A stretch of 64,000 nucleotides of DNA, from positions 41,895,363-41,959,362 of the forward strand of contig NC_061812.1 of assembly GCF_021462225.1 (NCBI RefSeq), in the 5' to 3' direction. Shown piece after piece: positions 9,741 through 21,423 of the stretch. A program made the translations under genes and the position numbers. This DNA is from Girardinichthys multiradiatus. Taxonomy: Eukaryota; Chordata; Actinopteri; Cyprinodontiformes; Goodeidae. Position 1 is the first letter of the stretch. Each line of letters begins with the position of its first letter. The notes beneath the pieces are model-generated. The model saw only the letters and a list, made by a program, of their open reading frames with translations. It ran no database searches and was not told where the DNA came from.

Positions 9741-9840
9741 CTTGATCTAGAGAGAATGAAGTGATGAGAAGAAACTTCGGAGACTTAACAGATATCAACA
9801 GCTGACAGATGTTGGAGGATGGGGACCTTGAAGAGAATGA

Positions 9841-10234
9841 GGGGACAGATTGAGGTCATTACCAGTGATAAGAGGCTGATTCGGAACAAATGTTTTGCGC
9901 GTTGTAGCGCATATTTAGTCAATGACATGTACACACAACAGTATATATTTGATCACTTATTTTTTGACATTTTAGGTGAAGCTGAGCTTCCCTTGCAGTC
10001 TTAGAGCAATCGTCACTGCTGCAGGGAGTCTCTGATTGACACTATTCATGCCATCTTCCAGTACAGTTTCTGCTGTTCGCTGTTTAACTTTTTTTATAGA
10101 TGGGAGATGATTCATTTAAATATATTTAACGGTCATTACAAATAAAAAGCCATCTAAGATTACTTCACAGTTCAATTCAGTTTAAATGAAATATCACGAA
10201 AATCAATAGCAAATCAAATTCCAACAGATCAGTG
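9841..10234. other. Sequence without recognisable gene
   Basis: AT-rich; nothing recognised. Confidence 0.35.
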
Positions 10235-10385
10235 TTTCATCCCCTTGAATGTGAGGACCAAAGAACACAGCAGACAGGTCAGTAATGAAAATGTAAAGAA
10301 GTATAAAGCAGGGTTAGGTTATTAAACAATTATCAAGCTTTAAACATTTCATGCAGCATTGTTAAATCCATCATCTGAGTTTGGT
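10235..10385 (+). pseudogene. Tc1/mariner transposase N-terminal relic
   Basis: The DNA 'aggaccaaagaacacagcagacaggtcag', then 'aagcagggttaggtta' and 'caagctttaaacatttcatg', follows the start of a common fish Tc1 transposase (helix-turn-helix DNA-binding domain). Frameshifts and missing downstream domains make it a short relic. The same N-terminal region is seen in other copies at 17.7, 57.7 and 62.5 kb. Confidence 0.7.
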
Positions 10386-10719
10386 TCCAAGTTTTTTGCT
10401 TCATGTTTAAAAATGTTACCAAGAATGCATTTTAACATCTGAAGAGCATTGCCAGAATTTGATTGTTTCTCTCTTGGTTTTTTATAGCAAAGATTAATGC
10501 AGAGCTCTGTTTTTTGGTCTTCTTAAAAAGAAAGGAGCTCCGCTAATACTACACCAGGATTCAGCCAAAAGAATCCAGAGGAAGATCAGAAAGTGAGCTC
10601 CCACTACTCCAAAGTCTCTGCACTGGCTACCTGTACATTTTAGAACTTATTTTAAAATGCTTTTAATGACTTTAAACCCCACAACATTTATCACATTAGC
10701 CATCTAATATGATAATATG

Positions 10720-10830
10720 CAAAAGAAGGCAAAGCAAGGCAGCTAAGTTTATTTGAATGGCACTGGTCATACACAAGGTAATTCAATGTACAGGAAAATA
10801 AAGGAACAGGGGTAAGTTTATCATATAAAA
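10720..10830. repeat. Fish interspersed repeat fragment
   Basis: 'aaggcaaagcaaggcagctaagtttatttgaatggcac..aaggtaattcaatgtacaggaaaat' matches a widespread fish repeat consensus that I know only loosely (often beside LINE tails). Low-confidence family call. Confidence 0.4.
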
Positions 10831-11028
10831 AACACACACAAAAGATAGTAGTAAGACTAGAAATAATGTAAGCATCACATAAACAGAAACGTTAAAATGC
10901 AACTAAAACCAATTATATGTATAAATAAATATAATATAAATAGCTTAAGTATTCACCTGGTTATATCTGTAGTTAAATTACACTTTGAGTTGGGCTTTAT
11001 GTTGGATTTCAATCATGTTATAGTTTAG

Positions 11029-11352
11029 GACTGCACAATATTAGGAAAAAATAACTGTTCTATTGCTGATTATAATATCAGTAAAACCATGCTTCACTCA
11101 TTCTTTCTCTTTTTTTCTTCATCTCCGTCTTCCCACAACTCCCCCACAGCTATGTGAGTTTTGGCATCTAAAAAATATAAATCATGTGTGGCCTTCAAGG
11201 GCAGGTAAGTCTATTTAACAGGCCAAATATATTGGATCTTAAAATATAATATTTTATCTAATATTGTGTCCAATGTGTCCTTTGCCATTGCGATATTACG
11301 CACATTGATATTGCAATAATAACTGTGATGTCATATATTGTGCAGCTATCCT
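11029..11352. repeat. Possible small non-autonomous DNA transposon
   Basis: The segment starts 'gactgcacaatattagg' and ends 'catatattgtgcagctatc', imperfect inverted ends of about 14 bp, with AT-rich non-coding content between them. This looks like a widespread fish element with ends reading GCACAATAT. No coding sequence. Confidence 0.45.
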
Positions 11353-11654
11353 ACAAACTATTTTGTTTCACTCTCATCATTAATTAGTGTTTAACCTAAT
11401 TACAGATTTTAGTTTATTTGTATTTTATTTTATCTTTTTATTTTTATTATTTACTTAGTTTTTATTTATTATTATGAAAACTAATATTGTTATACTTTGT
11501 TTCTAGAAACAATGTTCTTTAGAGTCTCTTCCTCTAGTGGCTTTCTATCATCAACACAAGTGCTTTTCCTCAGTTCTTCCTAGGTTAACTGCACATTTTT
11601 GTAAATTTAGCTTATTATTTTTTCGCTTTTTTTGTGGTGTTTTTTGCCTTTTTC

Positions 11655-11768
11655 CGTCACCTCCTGTTTTTGTCTTAAGTAAAGCACTTTGCATTCCCCT
11701 CATTGTGTGTGAAAAGTGCTCTATAAATAAAAATTGATTGACTGATTGATTGATTGATTGATTGATAA
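11655..11768 (+). repeat. L2-type LINE 3' tail with (GATT)n
   Basis: 'taaagcactttgcattcc...tgtgaaaagtgctctataaataaaaattgattgactgattgattgattg' has the 3' end of fish L2-like LINEs (agcgctttga...gaaaagcgctatataaat) followed by tetranucleotide repeats. It is a 5'-truncated stub with no coding part. Confidence 0.65.
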
Positions 11769-13547
11769 AACTGCAGTGAGTCATAACATCATTTTAGATG
11801 CTTTTGTTTGTCAAAATTAACATACTGTAGCACCTTTGCGGTTTCTTGACAGCATTTCAGAAGGATTACATACAAAATTTCCAAACATCTCTATGACATT
11901 TCCTAAAACCTCTTAAGTATGTTGATTGCAGAGTCATAAACTGAATGCCACACTAAATATTACTTGCAATTTCTGTTGCTGCAGAGCTGCACCATTCTGG
12001 TGCTTAACATCAACATCCACATGTCTTTTGCAGGTTCACACTTATTAAACATTTTTCTGGCAGATTCTGCCCTAAAGGCTTTCAGTTTCCAAAAGAAATA
12101 AAGAACTTTGGCATCTCACTGAAACCTCTGGCTACAGGGAGTGTGAAGTTTTATTTCACAGTTTACTGACACACGCCTGACTTATGCAGGATGGAAGAAT
12201 GGGCGAGGACATACAGCAGGTAACATGGGTTTTCTGTAAAATCTCAGGTACTTTAAGTTGATTTGTAATAAAAAATAGCTTTATCTGGAAACAGTGCATA
12301 CACACATTTCTTGCAATGTGAGCACCATTGAGAATTTCCCAGCAGATATTAAATCTAATTTGTTCCAAAAACATAGTGTTATGCAGTTGGGCAGGAGGTA
12401 ATCCTGCTTCCAAGATTGCTGTGCTTGGGATTAACAAACTAATAAAGGCATCTTGATAGCATAGCAGCACTTAACTTTAGCGTGTCTGATGTCTATTGGA
12501 AAATGATCATTTAAAGATAGAAAATCATTGTGAGCAGGCATTGTTAGGCAGATCCAGGCAAACCAAAAGATGCTGGCAGTCTTAAAAATTAAAATTTTCT
12601 ATTTTCGGCAGGAAAACAATCAGCGATTGTTGATGCATTCCTTCTCACTCTTAGCGTGCATTCGCATTGAGGGTTGGCAGGCAACTTCTCCAAACATGTC
12701 TCCAGGGAATGTGTGTAAAATTGAATTTGGCCTGTTATTTGATACATTATTTTCAGTGCAATTTGTTTGGGCATTCATCCCACATAGAGCCATATTGAAT
12801 TTGCCTAAGTATGAAATATGTGTTGCATGACTAGGTTAATACTTCCGCTAACATCAAGTGCAGGCCAAGATTGATCCAGATCCATCTTTGAGCAAATGTT
12901 TCTGTGTTTCTCAGTCTGCAGCAGATTCCTTATGAGACTCATCAGGCGCCATGGGATGCTGTAGATGAGAAGCAGTGGCAGCGTGAGTGCAGATAGTCTT
13001 TCTCCTAATGTAGGAGTCACTTTTGGACTGTGAATAAAATCTCCACTTACTCTCTGCAAAATGTACCAAATGTTCTCCCTTTACTGCAGAGTTTTGACAG
13101 CCTCAAACCCCGCTGTGCCGCAGAAGGTTGACGCTCTATATAACTCCAATAACAGTTGTGATAAACGGCTGAACCAGTCCTCTCCCTTCACCTAGATATG
13201 TAAAACAGCACATGTATTACACATGGATAAAATATTAGTAACTAAATATGGAAGCTGTTTGGTGAAGGTGAAAATTCCAATTTTCTTTCTCCTCAGGAGC
13301 ATCATTAAAAACCAAGTCACAAAGGGGACAGAAGTCACGTTTTATTAGTAGAGCAAAGTGTTAAAGCTGAAGGAGGAATGTGGAGCAGGATTTAAAGCAC
13401 CCAGCCTTTGAGTGCAAATGAAAATCTTCTTTCCTCACAGAAACTAGTCATTTAAGTACAGAAAAAAGTCCCTACCTCACCTCAGGTAAGCTCCTCTGCA
13501 GCTTTTTCTTTCTTACTCAACAGTCTCTAAAGAAGCCTTTCTACTTT
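11769..13547. other. Long stretch without recognisable gene
   Basis: About 1.8 kb. Frames at 12156-12470 and 12570-12830 were read and show no known domain, codon pattern or splice signals that would support exons. No repeat family was identified by eye. Confidence 0.4.
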
Positions 13548-14110
13548 TTCAGATTTTGCCACATTACAACAACAAAATTTACTCAATTAAGATTTTGTGT
13601 AAAAGACCAACACAAAGTAGTACACAACTGTGAAAAGAAATTAGAAATGGACTTAACGTTTTACCTATAGGCATTTTAAAAGTGTATTGTGCATTTATGT
13701 TTAGCTGTTCTGAGTCAATGCTTTATAGAACAAATTTTGCAGCTGGGAGTCTTTTAGGGTGTGTCTCCATCAGATATGCACATCAAAATACTAAAATGGA
13801 TGGAGATATTTTGAAAACTGCAAATTTTGAGCCTTGCCAAAGATCATAAAGTGCACTTAGGTCTGGGCTTTGACTGGGTCATTCTAGCACACAAATTTGC
13901 TTTGATATTTATGTTTGTTGTTGTCCTGCAGGAAGGTGAACCTCTGCCATGTCTCAAGTCTTGAAAGAAGCTTGAAAGAAGCTCTGCCATTGAGGCCAAA
14001 TTTCTGGAGCGCACAACTAATTTCTACATCTTTCTATGTGTTGCTATAGGAAGGAATTGATGCTCATTTTACCATAAATTAAAATTCATCATTATCTTGC
14101 CATGTGATCA
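13548..14110 (-). mobile_element. Degenerate Tc1/mariner relic
   Basis: Reads like a fish Tc1 in reverse: 'tttttcagattttgccacattacaacaac' (terminal inverted repeat), 'aagaccaacacaaagtagtacacaactgtgaa', then reverse-complement transposase blocks ('ctttgactgggtcattctagcac', 'gttgtcctgcaggaaggtgaacctctgcc', 'gagcgcacaactaat'). Large internal deletions and many substitutions leave no open frame. Confidence 0.7.
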
Positions 14111-14362
14111 TACAAAGGCTCTACTTGTTAGGTGTTAGTTCAGCAACTCCTGTGTGAGTTCAAATGTCATTGCACTGTGTCCTGACATTGTTTCATTGTT
14201 GATGACTTACAGTAAGGGGAACCAAAACTATGATTTAATATGATAAACCAAAACTAAGTAATGCATAACTGTAAAAGCAGAAAAAATATTCAAAGTTTTG
14301 AATTTTTTGTATAACAAATAAAAATCTAAAAAGTGTGGTGTGCATTTGGTCCCCTTTAATGT

Positions 14363-17300
14363 TCGTTCGTTCGTCGTCTTCCGCTTATCCAGGACCGGGT
14401 CGCGGGGGCAGCAGACTCAGCAGAGACGCCCAGACGTCCCTCTCTCCAGACACCTCCTCCAGCTCCTCCAGGGGGAGCCCAAGGCGTTCCCAGGCCAGCC
14501 GAGAGACATAGTCCCTCCAGCGTGTCCTGGGCCGTCCCCTGGGCATCCTCCCGGTGGGACGTGCCTGGAACACCTCCCGAGGAAGGCGTCCAGGAGGCAT
14601 CCGGTATAGATGCCCGAGCCACCTCAACTGGCTCCTCTCAATGTGGAGGAGCAGCGGCTCTACTCCGAGCTCCTCCCGGATGGCCGAGCTCCTCACCCTA
14701 TCTCTAAGGGAGTGCCCGGCCACCCTACGGAGGAAGCTCATTTCAGCCGCTTGTATCCGTGATCTCGTTCTTTCGGTCATGACCCAAAGTTCATGGCCAT
14801 AGGTGAGGGTAGGAACGTAGACCGACCAGTAAATTGAGAGCTTTGCTTTTCGGCTCAGCTCTCTCTTCACCACAATGGACCGGCACAGCGCCCCCATTAC
14901 TGTGGCAGCTGCACCGATCCGTCTGTCGATCTCCCGCTCCATTCTTCCCTCACTCGTGAACAAGACCCCGAGATACTTAAACTCCTCCACGTGAGGCAGG
15001 AACTCCCCTCCAACCTGAAGAGGACAAGCCACCATTTTCCGGTCGAGAACCATGGCCTCGGACTTGGAGGAGCTGATCCTCATCCCAGCCGCTTCACACT
15101 CGGCTGCGAACCGCCACAGCGCAGGCTGTAGGTCTTGGCTAGAGGGGGCCAGCAGGACCACGTCATCCGCAAAAAGAAGAGACGAAATCCACTGGTCCCC
15201 AAACCAGACCCCCTCCGGCCCTTGGCTGCGTCTAGAAATCCTGTCCATAAAAGTTATGAACAGGACCGGCGACAAAGGGCAGCCCTGCCGGAGTCCAACA
15301 TGCACTGGGAACAGGTCCGACTTAGTGCCGGCAATGCAGACCAAACTCCTGCTCCGCTCGTACAGGGACCGGATGGCCCCTAATAAAGGGCCCCCGATTC
15401 CATACTCCTGGAGCACCCCCCACAGGGCATCACGAGGGACACAGTCGAATGCCTTCTCCAGGCCCACAAAACACATGTGAACCGGTTGGGCAAACTCCCA
15501 TGAACCCTCGAGCACCCTGTAGAGGGTATAGAGCTGGTCCAGTGTTCCACGGCTGGGACGAAAACCACACTGTTCCTCCTGAAGCCGAGGTACGACTATC
15601 GGTCGGACTCTCCTCTCCAATACCCTGGCGTAGGCCTTACCAGGGAGGCTGAGGAGTGTGATCCCCCTGTAGTTGGAACACACCCTGCGGTCCCCCTTCT
15701 TATAAAGGGGGACCACCACCCCAGTCTGCCAGTCCAGAGGCACTGTCCCCGACCGCCACGCAATGTTGAAGAGGCGTGTCAACCATGACAGCCCTACAAC
15801 ATCCAGACACTTGAGGTACTCAGGGCGGATCTCATCCACCCCCGAAGCCTTGCCACCGCGGAGCTTTTTAACCACCTCGGTGACTTCAGCCTGGGTGATG
15901 AAAGAGTCCAACCCCGAGTCCCCAGCCTCTGTTTCCACCACGGAATGCGTGATGGCAGGATTGAGGAGATCCTCGAAGTACTCCTTCCACCGCCCGATAA
16001 TGTCCTCAGTCGAGGTCAGCAGTCTCCCGCCCCCACTATAAACAGTGTTGGCAAAACACTGCTTCCCCCTCCCGAGGCGCCGGACGGTTTGCCAGAATCG
16101 CTTCGAGGCCAACCGGTAGTCCTTCTCCATGGCCTCACCGAACTCTTCCCAGGCCCGAGTTTTTGCCTCTGCCACAGCCCGGGCCGCAGCACGCTTGGCC
16201 TCACGGTACCCGTCAGCCGCCTCAGGAGTCCCACAAGCCAACCACAGCTGATCGGACTCCTTCTTCAGCTTAACTGCATCCCTTACTGCCGGTGTCCACC
16301 ACCGGGTTCTGGGATTGCCGCCACGACAGGCACCGCAGACCTTACGGCCGCAGCTATGGGCAGCAGCATCGACAATAGATGCAGAGAACATGGTCCACTC
16401 GGACTCTATGTCTTCAACATCCCCCGGGATCTGGTCGAAGCTCTCCCGGAGGCGGGAGTTGAATACATCCCTGGCCGAGGGCTCCGCCAGGCGTTCCCAG
16501 CAGACCCTCACTATGCGCTTGGGCCTGCCGAGTCTGTCCGGCTTTCTCCTCCTCCAGCGGATCCAACTCACCACCAGGTGATGATCAGTGGACAGCTCAG
16601 CCCCTCTCTTCACCCGAGTATCCAAAACCTGCGGCCGAAGGTCTGATGATACGACAACAAAGTCGATCATCGACCTCCTGCCTAGGGTGTCCTGGTGCCA
16701 AGTGCACTGATGGACACCCTTATGTTTGAACATGGTGTTCGTTATGGACAATCCGTGACTAGCACAGAAGTCCAATAACAAAACACCACTCGAATTCAGA
16801 TCGGGGAGGCCATTCCTCCCGATCACGCCTCTCCAGGTGTCACTGTCGTTCCCCACGTGGGCGTTGAAGTCCCCCAGCAGAATAATGGAGTCCCCGGGAG
16901 GGGCACTATCCAGCACCCCCGACAGGGACGCCAAGAAGGCAGGGTACTCTGCACTCCCACTCGGCCCATAGGCTGAAATGATAGTCAGAGACCTCTCCCC
17001 AACCCGAAGGCGCAGGGATACAACCCTCTCATCCACTGGGGTAAACCCCAACACGAGACGGCTGAGCTGGGGGGCAACAAGCAAACCCACACCAGCCCGC
17101 CGCCTCTCCCCGTGGGCCACTCCAGAGTAGAAGAGAGTCCAACCCCTCTCAAGGAGATGGGTTTCAGAGCCCACGCTGTGCGTGGAGGCGAGCCCGACTA
17201 TTTCTAGTCGATATCTCTCGACCTCCCGCACAAGCTCAGGCTCCTTCCCCCCCAGCAAGGTGACATTCCACGTCCCTAGAGCCAGCCTAAGCATCCGGGG

Positions 17301-17540
17301 ATCGGGCCGTTGAGGTCTCCACCTTCGTCCGCCACCCAATCCTCTTTGCACCGGTCCCTCACGGTTCCCCCTGCAGGTGGTGGGCCCACTGGGGGATGGC
17401 CTCACGTCTCTTGTTCGGGCTTGGCCCGGCCGGGTCCCGCGAGGAGCAACCCGGCCACCAGGCGCTCTTCGACGAGTCCCGACCCCAGGCCTGGCTCCAG
17501 GGTGGGACCCCGGCTCCGCCGTACCGGGCGACGTCACGTG
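14363..17540 (-). mobile_element. RTE-clade (Rex3-like) LINE, near full length
   Basis: A 3.18-kb insertion bounded by perfect 12-bp target duplications, CCCCTTTAATGT at 14351-14362 and 17541-17552. On the minus strand it has a GC-rich 5' region, one long endonuclease-reverse transcriptase frame, a very short 3' UTR (about 20 bp after the stop) and a tail of (GAAC)n repeats. Short 3' UTR with simple-repeat tail and single EN-RT ORF are RTE features. Length is close to a complete RTE (about 3.2-3.3 kb). Intact frame plus perfect duplications suggest a young copy. Confidence 0.88.
14385..17294 (-). CDS. RTE endonuclease-reverse transcriptase polyprotein, intact frame
   Basis: Replicates the LINE by target-primed reverse transcription. 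I chose ATG at 17294-17292 because the next residues (LALGTWNV) open the endonuclease; an ATG at 17597 lies in the flanking Tc1 and is not part of the element. From 17294 the frame is 969 codons without a stop. The N-terminal domain is an apurinic-like endonuclease: GTWNV, a YGPSG segment, [18 protein letters not shown] and STDHHLV, which hold the expected Asn/Asp/His residues. The central RT has [36 protein letters not shown] and the active-site FADDVVLLA. The C-terminal region has a W-rich segment. One oddity is [10 protein letters not shown] where relatives have an aspartate (FVDLEKAF), so the first RT aspartate is replaced by glycine, which would be expected to impair catalysis. Confidence 0.88.
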   Translation of the reverse strand: MLRLALGTWNVTLLGGKEPELVREVERYRLEIVGLASTHSVGSETHLLERGWTLFYSGVAHGERRRAGVGLLVAPQLSRLVLGFTPVDERVVSLRLRVGERSLTIISAYGPSGSAEYPAFLASLSGVLDSAPPGDSIILLGDFNAHVGNDSDTWRGVIGRNGLPDLNSSGVLLLDFCASHGLSITNTMFKHKGVHQCTWHQDTLGRRSMIDFVVVSSDLRPQVLDTRVKRGAELSTDHHLVVSWIRWRRRKPDRLGRPKRIVRVCWERLAEPSARDVFNSRLRESFDQIPGDVEDIESEWTMFSASIVDAAAHSCGRKVCGACRGGNPRTRWWTPAVRDAVKLKKESDQLWLACGTPEAADGYREAKRAAARAVAEAKTRAWEEFGEAMEKDYRLASKRFWQTVRRLGRGKQCFANTVYSGGGRLLTSTEDIIGRWKEYFEDLLNPAITHSVVETEAGDSGLDSFITQAEVTEVVKKLRGGKASGVDEIRPEYLKCLDVVGLSWLTRLFNIAWRSGTVPLDWQTGVVVPLYKKGDRRVCSNYRGITLLSLPGKAYARVLERRVRPIVVPRLQEEQCGFRPSRGTLDQLYTLYRVLEGSWEFAQPVHMCFVGLEKAFDCVPRDALWGVLQEYGIGGPLLGAIRSLYERSRSLVCIAGTKSDLFPVHVGLRQGCPLSPVLFITFMDRISRRSQGPEGVWFGDQWISSLLFADDVVLLAPSSQDLQPALWRFAAECEAAGMRISSSKSEAMVLDRKMVACPLQVGGEFLPHVEEFKYLGVLFTSEGRMEREIDRRIGAAATVMGALCRSIVVKRELSRKAKLSIYWSVYVPTLTYGHELWVMTERTRSRIQAAEMSFLRRVAGHSLRDRVRSSAIREELGVEPLLLHIERSQLRWLGHLYRMPPGRLPREVFQARPTGRMPRGRPRTRWRDYVSRLAWERLGLPLEELEEVSGERDVWASLLSLLPPRPGPG

Positions 17541-18660
17541 CCCCTTTAATGTGATACCTCTAAAAATCCAATGCAACCAATGATCTTCAGAAGTCAAATA
17601 CTAAAAAAATAAAGTCCACCTTTATGCAATGTGATCTCGGTGTACATGCACCTGTTCTTTAAGATTTAAGTGATAACAATAGTGAGCAAATAGCATCATG
17701 AAGACCAAGGAACTCAGCAGACAGGTCAGAAGTTTTGGGGAAATGTAATGCAAGGTTAGGTTATAAAACAACTGTCCAAGCTTTGAACATTTCATGGAGG
17801 ACTCCTCAATCAGTAATCTGAAAACGGAGCTACTAAGACATGGCTACCTACCTAACTGGCAGGCAGGCAGGATTTCTCAGAGAAGCACCAAGAGGGCTTT
17901 GGTAACTGTGGAAGAGCTGCAGAGATACGCCCCTCAGCTATTGTAGGGGGAAAAAAAGCCACAGGTAATCTTATTTGCAGTTTCCCACAAGCTATTTAGA
18001 GAACATAAACATGTGGATGAAGGTGCTCTTGACAGCTGAGCTCAAAACTGCTTTGTGAGCTGAGCATTACTGTCAATGCACATCACCCTGTACATGCAAT
18101 TACTGTTGTGAAACATAGAGGTGACAGTATCATCCTGTGGGAGAGTTTTCTCTAGCAGAGTTGATGAGATGATGGATGTAGCTAAATGCAGGGCAATTCA
18201 GGAAGAAAACCTGCAATTGTCCTGAACCTAAAGCCAGATCAGGAATAAAGGAAATATCAAACCATATTCATGTGTTAGAATGGCCCTGTCAAAGCCAAGA
18301 CCTAAATCCACGTTCTGAAAATTGTTATGAGCTGTTTAGCAAAGGATTGTCAAAAAACAAATCTGTGTGGAATCATTGTAAAAGATGGTATAAACAAATC
18401 CAAAGACTTGCAGCAGTTATTGCAGCAAAAGGATGTTCTAAAAAGTACTGACTCAGAGAGGTTGAATACAAATGCTAAATTTTTCAGATTTTGATTTGTA
18501 AAACAACTGAAGACAATCAGTCTCATTTTCCTTCTCCTTCACATTTTAGCTGTACAACATGCTGGTCTACCACAGAGAATCCCAATTCAATACATTGAAA
18601 TTAGTGGTTGTAAGAAGGTTCAAAGTTTGTAAGACACTGTAGGACACTAAATACAAATAA

Positions 18661-20059
18661 GGCAAGGACTAGATTTGACCAAAGGCAATATCAAATAAAA
18701 AAAAACATTAAGATGGCTAATTAAATATTTTTCTGCCCATATGTTGATATTCTTACATAATGTTGAAAAAAGCTATGGGTTAAGGATACATTTCCAACTT
18801 TTAGAGATGTGGACTGAGGTAACTTGCCCATTTTTGTCTCATAGACACACAAACTACAAGGAGAAACACTTCTTCATAAGTGCATCCTAATATATTTCAC
18901 TGAAGAAAACAGGCAAAAAATCCATTCATGAAGAGATATTCTCACTGTAAACTCTTTGAGCAGATTTCTAAATATTTGAAAATCTGCCTAACAAGAGACA
19001 CAACACTGCTCAGATTTTAATTCAGTGTTATGCTGGTCATTAGCAGGAACGCGCTGCATTTTAAAGTGACATTTAGTCTTTCTTTCACTGCTCGCACCCC
19101 TATCTTCCTCCCACCTACCCACCCACCCGCTGCCAGAACCTCTTACACACACACACAAACACACACACACACACACACACACACCACACACACGCACACA
19201 CCATTTTCACATTCTTCTCCCACCCATGCTCCCTCTCCTCTCTCTGTCATCTCTTTCCACTGAGACTTGTGGAGTAAACGGTGAGACCGAGAGAATGAAT
19301 GTGACACGGTTCAAACAATTTTGATTAAAGGAGCAGCAGATGGCTTTGACAGAAGCTAAACTCTCTCCGCTGCCCGAGTCTCCTGGATGTTTTTTTAAAG
19401 GGAGGGCTGATCCACCTTTCATTCAAACAAGAGGAACTTTGCCAGTTCTCTTCATAATTGCTGGCATGCTGTAGTTTTCATGGTGCACTAGAAAACAGCA
19501 TCATTCCATAGCAAGGAACATTTTATCACCCAATGGCTTCAGAATGTGGAAAAAAAAAACTAAAAATGGTGTCCTCACCTGCAGCATCTTTTTAACACTC
19601 TCGCTATCTAATGCAGCTGCTCTCATCCTCTCTCCCAGTTCGTTATATAAATATTCAGCGCAGGTACAAAGGCACAAAGAGGAGCACAGAAAAATCAAGG
19701 TTGAGAACATTACGCTACCAAGCTGCCTAGCCACAGAGACCACATCCTATCAAGATGCCAGATCCTCCTCTCCAGGTTGCTATGACTGTGACGGTCAAAT
19801 TATGTCATCCAATCTGTGATCACTGCATTTATTTGCTGATGGTGACAAATCATGCCTCACACAAGGAGGGATTGGAGTTATTTTGGGACGCTATTTTGTA
19901 AAACATAGAAGGACACTGTGGTATACCTTTTAGGCTGCAATATTAAAACGTTATTTTAATGAAAAATTCAGAATCAAATAGGAATACTGCATAATAGTTT
20001 TCTTTTGTTTTAACCTTATTCTAAATATTTTCTGATAGTATACTACAAACATCTTTATA
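18661..20059. other. Sequence without recognisable gene
   Basis: AT-rich, with one CA microsatellite. Short frames around 19030-19820 on both strands are driven by the microsatellite or have no recognisable content. Confidence 0.4.
19142..19198. repeat. CA/AC dinucleotide microsatellite
   Basis: Mostly uninterrupted (AC)n with a few interruptions (acaaacac, caccacac, acgcac). Frames across it encode T-H runs that are not genes. Confidence 0.92.
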
Positions 20060-20340
20060 CCCCATTGAGATTCTAACTTTTTGTCATTTTACAATCAGAA
20101 ACTTCAGTGTACTTTATTAGTATTTAATGTATAAGAGAAACACAAAGTAGTGCACAGTTCTTAAACAGAGGGAAAACCAAAAATACAAAACAACAAATAA
20201 AAATCTGAAAAATGAGATAAACCTCCACCCCAGTCTCAAGTCCTTTGCAGTCTCTAATCGGTTACCTCCCCCACAGTATGATGTGTTTTACAATGCGAGC
20301 GGTGAATTTAGGGTGATGTGCGGTGTCAGATATGTGAACC
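20060..20340 (-). mobile_element. Tc1/mariner relic
   Basis: Contains 'agaaacacaaagtagtgcacagttcttaaacag' and 'aacaaataaaaatctgaaaaatg' from the inverted repeat, then reverse-complement transposase traces ('cccagtctcaagtcctttgcagtctcta', 'ccacagtatgatg', 'gggtgatgtgcggtgtcag'). Internally deleted; no frame survives. A SINE fragment abuts its right end. Confidence 0.65.
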
Positions 20341-20344
20341 TCTC

Positions 20345-20665
20345 ATGGTCAGTCAGTCATTTTCTACCGCTTATTCCATAGTGGGTCGCGGGGAAGCTGG
20401 TGTCTATCTCCAGCAGTCTATGGGCGGGAGGCTGGGTACACCCTGGACAGGTCGCCAGTCCATCACAGGGCAACACACAAACAACCAAGCACACACTCAT
20501 TCATACACCTAAGGACAATTTAGAGAAACCAATTAACCTAACAGGCATGTCTTTGGATTGTGGGAGGAAGCAGGAGTACCCAGAGAGAACCCACACATGC
20601 AAGGGGAGAACATACTAACTGCATGCAGAAAGACCCCTGGCCGGGAGTCGACCTAAGGACCTTCT
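20345..20665 (-). mobile_element. tRNA-derived SINE, 5'-truncated copy
   Basis: Reverse complement of the SINE at 28758-29115: the shared body includes 'gaccattaattggtttctctaaattgtcct', 'tgtgttgccctgtgatggactggcgac', 'gctggagatagacaccagc' and 'tagaaaatgactgactgac'. The 5' part with the Pol III boxes is reduced. Confidence 0.75.
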
Positions 20666-21319
20666 AAAAACTAGTATAACTTCACTCCCATAAAGTATAA
20701 CTTCACTCCCATAAATCTGTGTGGTGCATGATCCTGTTCAAATGAGCTCATTAATAAATGACATATTTTCAGAGCTTTTAAACTTAACAGTTATGTTTTA
20801 TGACCTGACAAGCCTAGACTCAGCACTCCTTCCTCTGGCAGTGTTAAAAGAAAATCTATTGAAGACGAATCGGTTGCAAACTAAGAGACTTTAAGGACAA
20901 AGCTTGGCAACTTCAAGCAGGACAAAAGGCATCAATATTTCACCCTCAGGGCAGGATCTGAGGTCTGCTTTGTGTGTGCCGGATGGTCAGAGTGTTCCAC
21001 ACACTTGCACAACTAGTCTACTTTGCAGGGTCTTGTTTCTGATGAGATGCAAATCCCTGCTATTTACTTATCAGTATAGGGGAGGCTAATGGTTTACCTA
21101 AAGGAACTGAAAATGTATGACAAGTTTAGTCTACATATTGGGTTTGTGAATGCAGCACTCCTCCAGAGATCATGTTTAGACCTTGGCATGAAGGCAAAAT
21201 GGACAGGAGGAAAATTCATCAAGGGAGCTCAAGGAAAATCTTTTTGCCACTTCTAATTTTCCCTCTGACCACTGTTGTGAAATATTGTCAATTCTTGATT
21301 TCATAAAGCAGAATTGAAC
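20666..21319. other. Sequence without recognisable gene
   Basis: Contains a short direct repeat 'tataacttcactcccataaa' at about 20672 and 20697. Nothing else recognised. Confidence 0.4.
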
Positions 21320-21423
21320 CTGGAAATCAGAATCAGCTTTATTGCCAAGTTTGTACATGCAAACAAAGAATTTGACTCTGGTACACTTTGCTCTTTGGTT
21401 TTGTTTTTGCATTACAGAATATA

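Larger units (their letters stand above)
8829..9840 (-). mobile_element. Partial inverted copy of the YR retroelement non-coding region
   Basis: Reverse-complement similarity to plus-strand 40.69-42.08 kb is obvious by eye. Shared blocks include the 'gcctccgcggca' hairpins, the 'gccttgtcaggcacacgcctcatccctctctac' repeat region and the 'gtccgagcgccaaagatatgaactttatctataaactcc' block. No recombinase or RT frame lies here, so it is a solo terminal or non-coding fragment. Repetitive peptides in its short frames are by-products of the tandem repeats. Confidence 0.75.
14215..18660 (+). mobile_element. Second Tc1/mariner relic, split by an RTE LINE
   Basis: Left part 14215-14362 carries the inner inverted repeat ('aaataaaaatctaaaaagtgtggtgtgcattt') ending in CCCCTTTAATGT. 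The right part resumes at 17541 with the same 12 bases and continues 'gatacctctaaaaatccaatgcaacc', the ATGAAGACCAAGG transposase start at 17697, decayed transposase and a right inverted repeat near 18480-18560. The transposase is frameshifted throughout. It serves as a datable target: the RTE at 14363-17540 arrived after this Tc1. Confidence 0.72.

Noticed and set aside
9461..9798. Two minus-strand frames with repeated LSGTRLIP or PCQAHASS peptides
   Set aside because: Translations of the 33-bp tandem repeat in the YR-element fragment; the matching frames at 40.8 kb have the same origin.
12156..13059. Possible host exons from frames of 61-104 codons
   Set aside because: No recognisable domain, no consistent splice signals and no codon-usage contrast; frames of this length are expected by chance in 1.8 kb on six frames.
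15945..16646. 233-codon plus-strand frame and other plus-strand frames at 15.0-17.6 kb
   Set aside because: Antisense shadows of the RTE endonuclease-RT frame, caused by its high GC content; no domain is visible in them.
19030..19263. Frame with long T-H runs
   Set aside because: Arises from the CA microsatellite at 19142-19198.
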